This document shows positions 13,376-17,251 of a DNA stretch of 17,251 bases, one piece after another. The notes below the pieces were generated by a model that did no database searches, was not told where the DNA came from, and saw only the letters and a list, made by a program, of their open reading frames with translations. The stretch's first letter is position 1, and every line of letters starts with the position of its first letter. The position numbers were made by a program, and so were the translations under genes. The stretch covers positions 1 to 17,251 of the forward strand of contig DCFR01000020.1 of NCBI GenBank assembly GCA_002319815.1. The letters are read 5' to 3'. This DNA comes from Megamonas sp. UBA1799. Lineage in GTDB: Bacteria > Bacillota > Negativicutes > Selenomonadales > Selenomonadaceae.

Positions 13376-14968
13376 TTATTTTGCTGGTTCCAGTTTTTTC
13401 TCCAATTCAGGATCTTCCGGATCGTTGTGCATCTCCGGATGACCATCCCACCAAAGCGTTCCCTGCGTCCATTGAATTACCTGCGAAGAAAATGAGGTGC
13501 CGTCTTCCAGCTTATAATGCGCTGTCGCCCGCAGTACATATTTTGCCCCGATCATCAACAACGGCAGGTTAGCAAAGACAATGAGAATGTTGCCCAGATC
13601 AGAAATAGACCAGAGGTTGCCAAGATCAATACCCGCCAGCGAGCAAATCGTGCCAAAAGCCGCGATAAAAATACCCAAAATGCGAACCCCGTTAATAAAT
13701 GAAGGGCTGCGGCTGATGCGATTGGCGGCAATTTCCGAAAAGCTGATCATACCAATCAAACAGGTCAAGGCAAAAAGGCAGAAACAAAACGTCAGGAAAA
13801 AGGCAATAATCCCATCCAGTGAAGCCACCGGAGTCAATGCCTGCGCTGCATTTAAAAAGCGCGGCAGTTTTCCCATTGCCAGCCAGGCAGCGCCATCCGG
13901 ACCGGTCCAAAGATGCGCCATGATGACGACAAAACCGGTCAGCGTGCAAATTACATGCGTATCCAAAAATACGCCGATTGCCTGCACAATCCCCTGTTCG
14001 CAAGGATGTTTTGCATCTGAGCAGGCTGCGGCCATAGTAATCGTACCCTGACCAGCTTCATTAGACATAAGACCGCGTTTTACGCCCTGTACGATACAGA
14101 GACCAAAAGCGCCGCCGAAGACCGCTTCCGGCGTAAAAGCGCCGCCGAAGACCGCAGAGAAAAAATATGGCAGCTGATCGAGATTCAAAACGACCAGACC
14201 CAGAACAATCACCATATAAAGAACCGCCATCACCGGGACCATGCCATTCGTGACTTTGGTAACCGCCTTAATCCCGCCAAAGGCAATCCATGCCGTAAAC
14301 GCGATGACGGCCAGAGCTGCGGCATAGGCAAACGTACCGGTTGCCGGCAGCTCCGCGCCGACGACCAAAGACCCCATCTGCGTAATAGAAGACACGACAT
14401 TAAACCCCTGCGCCGGAATACAGCACATCGCGTAGACGATATACATGACTGAAAGCGCTACCCCGGCCATGGGAGCATCCCCCAGCAGTTTACGGCCATA
14501 AAACGGCAGTCCGCCAACAAATTCATCTTTCTTTTTTTCCTTAAAAATCTGCGCCAGCACTGCTTCCGTATAAGCCGTAGCCATGCCGACGGTTGCCGAA
14601 ACCCACATCCAGAAAAGCGCCCCCGGTCCCCCGACCGAAATTGCGCCCGTAACGCCCAAAATATTACCCGGCCCTACCCGCATCGCCGAACTTAAAAAGA
14701 AGGCTGCCAGCGGGGAAATTCCCGTCTCGCCGCTTTTACGATGCGCCAGAATATGAACCCCCCGGCCAAAATGCGTGACCTGAATGAACCCCGTCCGGAT
14801 CGTAAAATACAGTCCGGCCCCCAGCAGCAGCAACACCGCCAGAGAAAAATTCCCCAACACTGGAATACTCTTGTAAAAGGGTATATTCGTGGGAAAATCC
14901 CAAAAGAAATCGGATACTGGTATAACAAAAGCAAAGACATTATTGACATTAGCAAATAATTGCTCCAT
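13376..14968 (-). CDS. Sodium:alanine/glycine symporter (AGCS family)
   Basis: This 530-residue polytopic membrane protein is predicted to import alanine or glycine with Na+. The family signature SPLAAFFLSSAMRVGPGNI (85-103) and GVKRGLMSNEAGQGT (295-309) are intact, as is the early LLLGAGLYFTIRTGFIQ-type segment (47-63). At about 530 residues it is somewhat longer than the usual 450-490; the extra length is at the N-terminal lead and an acidic C-terminal tail (HPEMHNDPEDPELEKKLEPAK). The start is uncertain. The chosen ATG (14966-14968) has no good ribosome site, whereas an AAAGAGGTGG stretch lies over 30 bases upstream, almost abutting an in-frame TTG (14996-14998). It is probably monocistronic, with its own terminator and an extended -10 promoter. 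The precise substrate cannot be read from the sequence. Confidence 0.9.
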   Translation of the reverse strand: MEQLFANVNNVFAFVIPVSDFFWDFPTNIPFYKSIPVLGNFSLAVLLLLGAGLYFTIRTGFIQVTHFGRGVHILAHRKSGETGISPLAAFFLSSAMRVGPGNILGVTGAISVGGPGALFWMWVSATVGMATAYTEAVLAQIFKEKKKDEFVGGLPFYGRKLLGDAPMAGVALSVMYIVYAMCCIPAQGFNVVSSITQMGSLVVGAELPATGTFAYAAALAVIAFTAWIAFGGIKAVTKVTNGMVPVMAVLYMVIVLGLVVLNLDQLPYFFSAVFGGAFTPEAVFGGAFGLCIVQGVKRGLMSNEAGQGTITMAAACSDAKHPCEQGIVQAIGVFLDTHVICTLTGFVVIMAHLWTGPDGAAWLAMGKLPRFLNAAQALTPVASLDGIIAFFLTFCFCLFALTCLIGMISFSEIAANRISRSPSFINGVRILGIFIAAFGTICSLAGIDLGNLWSISDLGNILIVFANLPLLMIGAKYVLRATAHYKLEDGTSFSSQVIQWTQGTLWWDGHPEMHNDPEDPELEKKLEPAK

Positions 14969-15025
14969 ACCCTGGCTGCGCCTGACCGACGCTGCCAACC
15001 ACCTCTTTTTATAAAATTATGTTTC

Positions 15026-15034
15026 ATTATAACA
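15026..15034 (-). promoter_or_regulatory. Extended -10 promoter of the AGCS symporter gene
   Basis: The minus strand reads TGTTATAAT, a perfect extended -10, about 58 bases before the chosen ATG; no good -35 is visible. A second possible promoter lies further upstream on the same strand: TTGCTG and TATACT, 16 bases apart. Confidence 0.65.
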
Positions 15035-15100
15035 GATAACCAGAAAAAATGGAATGCGCACAAGGAAAGCACACAGTATACAATGTTTTCCCCCTGCAGC

Positions 15101-15129
15101 AAAAAACCGCCGGAAAATCTTTCACCAGC
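15101..15129 (-). terminator. Possible weak terminator after the trkH pair
   Basis: On the minus strand GCTGG (15125-15129) and CCGGC (15109-15113) form a short stem spanning the stop codon of the TrkH gene, followed by GG and six T residues (15101-15106). The five-base-pair stem is weak for an intrinsic terminator. Confidence 0.35.
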
Positions 15130-16576
15130 CTTTCGAGCGCCGCCAGAATGCGGGCCGAAGCATCACGAGAAACGTGAACATTTCCAACCGCCCTAGCAGC
15201 ATTGCCAGGCAAAGCACAACCTTGGTAAAATTCGATAACCCGGAATAAGTACAGGTGGCTCCGGCCACGCCAAACCCCGGACCGACGCTGCCCATCGTTG
15301 TGACGCTGAGGCCAATGGCATCAAACATGGAAAGCTCGCCTTCGCTCATCAGCAGCAGCGCCCAAAAAGCCACAAACATCATATAAACAAAGAAAAATTG
15401 TGCCGCCCTATGTAAAGTTTCTTCCCCTATATGCACGCCATTCATATGAACGTCCATCATAGCATGCGGATGCAGCTGCTGCCGCAAATTGGCCCCCGCC
15501 ATTTTAACCAGCAGCACAATCCGGGAAATTTTGATTCCTCCGGCCGTTGAACCCGCACAGCCGCCGGTAAACATTAGCAGCATCAGCACCGCTTTGGAAA
15601 ACGATGGCCAGCGGTCAAAATCAGCGGATACAAACCCTGTTGTAGCAATAGACGCCACTTGAAATGAAGCATAACGCAAAGATTGCGTCATACTATAATC
15701 CATATTGTAAAGAAGATTCAGCATAACCAGTAAAGTCGCCGTCAAAAGAATCCCTATATAGGCTTTAAACTCGGTATTTTTCCCCAGCACAGCAAAGCCA
15801 CGCTGATATACACGATAATACAGACCAAAATTGCCGCCGGCCAAAACCATAAAAAAAGTCATCCAGCCTTCGATCAACGGATTATTAAAATGAATAGCGT
15901 TTGCATCATAAGTTGAGAACCCGCCGGTCGCAATCGTCGAAAAAGCGTGGTTCACCGCACTTAGCAGATCTAAGCCGCACAACCAGTAAACAACTGCAGC
16001 AACCGAAGTAAACAAAACATACATAAGAAACAAAACCCAGGCCATTTCTTTCAAACGAGGCAGAACCCGTTCCGGCGCCGGACCGGAAATTTCTGCATTG
16101 TACATATAAACGGCACTATAGCCGATCTGTGGCAGAATAGCGATAAAAATAACGATAATACCTAACCCGCCGAGCCAATGCGTCAGACTGCGCCACATGA
16201 GAATACTCTGCGGCAGCTGCTCCAGCGCATTAATGACAGTTGCTCCTGTCCCTGTAAAACCGGAAATACTTTCAAAAACTCCATCCAAAATCCCTAAATA
16301 CCCGCCAAAAACATAAGGCAGCATGCCCAGGAAAGTCACCAATAACCAGCCGAGACCGGTAATAGCAATGCCTTCCCTCGCCCGCAGCGAATCTGTCGTC
16401 TGCTGTCCAAACCGCCAGAGCAGAACACCCAGCAGCAGACAAACCAAAATGGCCAGCAAAAAAGCTGCCCGGCTGGTCTCTGCGTAAAATATCGCCAGAC
16501 CAAACGGCAATAAAAGGACGATACCACAAGCAAAAGCGATTTTCCCTAAAAAATGTGCCACCAGCCGCAGGTCCAT
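15122..16576 (-). CDS. TrkH/KtrB-type potassium uptake channel subunit (second of a tandem pair)
   Basis: This 484-residue integral membrane protein of the superfamily of K+ transporters forms the translocating subunit of Trk/Ktr K+ uptake, normally gated by a cytoplasmic TrkA/KtrA partner. The four pore-loop filter sequences are present: TGTGATV (109-114 region), ATGGFST (216-222), ATTGFVS (311-317) and TMGSVGPGFG (427-436). The intramembrane-loop motif GGCAGSTAGGIK (338-349) and the C-terminal GRLEMFTFLVML (462-473) are also intact. Its length equals E. coli TrkH (about 483), so it is the TrkH-like rather than the shorter KtrB-like form. The ATG at 16574-16576 follows GGAAGGAG by eight bases and lies 30 bases after the stop of a paralogous gene, so the two are co-transcribed. 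No trkA is visible in the window. Confidence 0.93.
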   Translation of the reverse strand: MDLRLVAHFLGKIAFACGIVLLLPFGLAIFYAETSRAAFLLAILVCLLLGVLLWRFGQQTTDSLRAREGIAITGLGWLLVTFLGMLPYVFGGYLGILDGVFESISGFTGTGATVINALEQLPQSILMWRSLTHWLGGLGIIVIFIAILPQIGYSAVYMYNAEISGPAPERVLPRLKEMAWVLFLMYVLFTSVAAVVYWLCGLDLLSAVNHAFSTIATGGFSTYDANAIHFNNPLIEGWMTFFMVLAGGNFGLYYRVYQRGFAVLGKNTEFKAYIGILLTATLLVMLNLLYNMDYSMTQSLRYASFQVASIATTGFVSADFDRWPSFSKAVLMLLMFTGGCAGSTAGGIKISRIVLLVKMAGANLRQQLHPHAMMDVHMNGVHIGEETLHRAAQFFFVYMMFVAFWALLLMSEGELSMFDAIGLSVTTMGSVGPGFGVAGATCTYSGLSNFTKVVLCLAMLLGRLEMFTFLVMLRPAFWRRSKGW

Positions 16577-16606
16577 CGGTTCTACTCCTTCCTGTCATAA
16601 AAGTGC

Positions 16607-17251
16607 CTACCACTTTTTACGATGCCAAAACTCCGGATTCAGCATGACCAAAATGGTAAAAGTCTCCAGACGACCTAAAAGCATAGAAAAACAGACTACC
16701 ACCTTAGAAAAGTCCGGCAAGCCGGAATAGGTACAAGTAGGACCAGCTATTCCAAATGCCGGACCGACACTACCCATGGTCGAAACGCTGACTCCGATGG
16801 AATCCAAAATTGGCACCCCATCGGCAATCAGCAGCAGCGCCCATACCACATCAAGCATCAGGTAAGCAAAAAAGAAACGACCAACGCCGAGCAATACATC
16901 GGCCGTGTATTCCACTCCATCCAAATGCACATGAGGCACCATCTTCGGATGCAGCTTCTGCCAGACAATCGAATACATTGTCTTTGTCAAAATAATCAGC
17001 CGGGAAACTTTCAGCCCGCCTGCCGTCGACCCGGCACAACCGCCTACAAACATCAGCATCAGCAGACAAAGTTTGGAAAACGATGGCCAAACGTCAAAAT
17101 CAGCCGAAACAAATCCAGTCGTAGAAGACAAGGACGCCGTCTGAAAAATCGCATAGCGAAAAGAAGTTGCCGCCGGCAAATTGCTGTTCATGACCATATC
17201 AATTGTCATCGCTGCAGTCGTTGCCACAACCAAGAACATATATGTCTTTAT
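16607..17251 (-). CDS. TrkH/KtrB-type potassium uptake channel subunit, 5' end missing (first of a tandem pair)
   Basis: The C-terminal 215 residues of a second TrkH-type K+ channel subunit lie at the right edge; the frame remains open to the last base, so the N-terminal half is outside the window. Visible features are the third pore loop STTGFVSADFD, the helix-break motif GGCAGSTAGGLK, the fourth pore loop STMGSVGPAFG, and the C-terminal GRLETFTILVMLNPEFW. It is clearly paralogous to the downstream gene; in the shared C-terminal region most residues around the pore loops and the GGCAGSTAGG motif are identical. An internal ATG at 17237-17239 is in frame but lies in the middle of the conserved fold and is not a plausible start. 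The promoter and any trkA partner would be off the right edge. Confidence 0.92.
   Translation of the reverse strand: MKTYMFLVVATTAAMTIDMVMNSNLPAATSFRYAIFQTASLSSTTGFVSADFDVWPSFSKLCLLMLMFVGGCAGSTAGGLKVSRLIILTKTMYSIVWQKLHPKMVPHVHLDGVEYTADVLLGVGRFFFAYLMLDVVWALLLIADGVPILDSIGVSVSTMGSVGPAFGIAGPTCTYSGLPDFSKVVVCFSMLLGRLETFTILVMLNPEFWHRKKW

Noticed and set aside
14105..14155. Two 21-bp identical stretches with a 30-bp period inside the AGCS gene (FGGAF repeated).
   Set aside because: The protein aligns to normal family length here and the surrounding residues match the usual AF.P.AAFGG pattern, so this looks like local sequence similarity rather than an insertion or mobile repeat.

Overview
The window is a 17.25-kb piece of bacterial chromosome. 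It has strong AGGAGG-type ribosome binding sites, AT-rich intergenic regions with sigma-A-like promoters, and hairpin-plus-T-run terminators. The content (kdpFAB, a purB-purA pair, twin-arginine-exported phosphoesterases, tandem trkH genes, an AGCS symporter) fits an anaerobic or facultative Bacillota, plausibly a Negativicute. That taxonomic guess is inference; no rRNA or other marker gene is present. I see no mobile element, CRISPR array, tRNA or rRNA.

Layout from left to right. Bases 1-3363 (minus strand) hold kdpF-kdpA-kdpB, the high-affinity K+ pump. kdpB is cut by the window edge inside its TGDG hinge motif, and kdpF is a 28-residue gene that is easy to overlook. A T-rich element resembling the KdpE operator lies upstream. 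Bases 3473-4812 (minus) hold a monocistronic glutamate/aspartate-type DAACS symporter with its own promoter and terminator. Bases 4933-5372 (plus) hold no credible protein gene. They carry a near-ideal promoter, about 405 nt of highly structured GGA-rich sequence and a strong intrinsic terminator: an orphan non-coding RNA I cannot assign to a known family. Bases 5407-8288 (minus) are a purB-purA unit (AMP branch of purine synthesis) with a promoter, a terminator-like hairpin in the purB leader and a second hairpin between the genes.

Bases 8327-12347 (plus) hold two tandem paralogous Tat-exported purple-acid-phosphatase-like metallophosphoesterases, a YbaK-type aminoacyl-tRNA deacylase and an HD-domain phosphohydrolase, ending at a long bidirectional terminator. 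Bases 12361-13317 (minus) hold a pyridoxal/pyridoxine kinase with a palindromic operator candidate upstream. Bases 13333-15034 (minus) hold an AGCS sodium:alanine/glycine symporter. Bases 15101-17251 (minus) hold two tandem TrkH-type K+ channel subunits, the upstream one truncated by the window edge.

How the genes work together: potassium uptake brackets the window, with ATP-driven Kdp on the left and Trk/Ktr-type channels on the right. Two cation-coupled amino-acid symporters (DAACS and AGCS) add nutrient uptake. PurA makes adenylosuccinate from IMP and PurB cleaves it to AMP; PurB also acts earlier in the pathway. The most unusual item is the orphan structured RNA at about 4968-5372.
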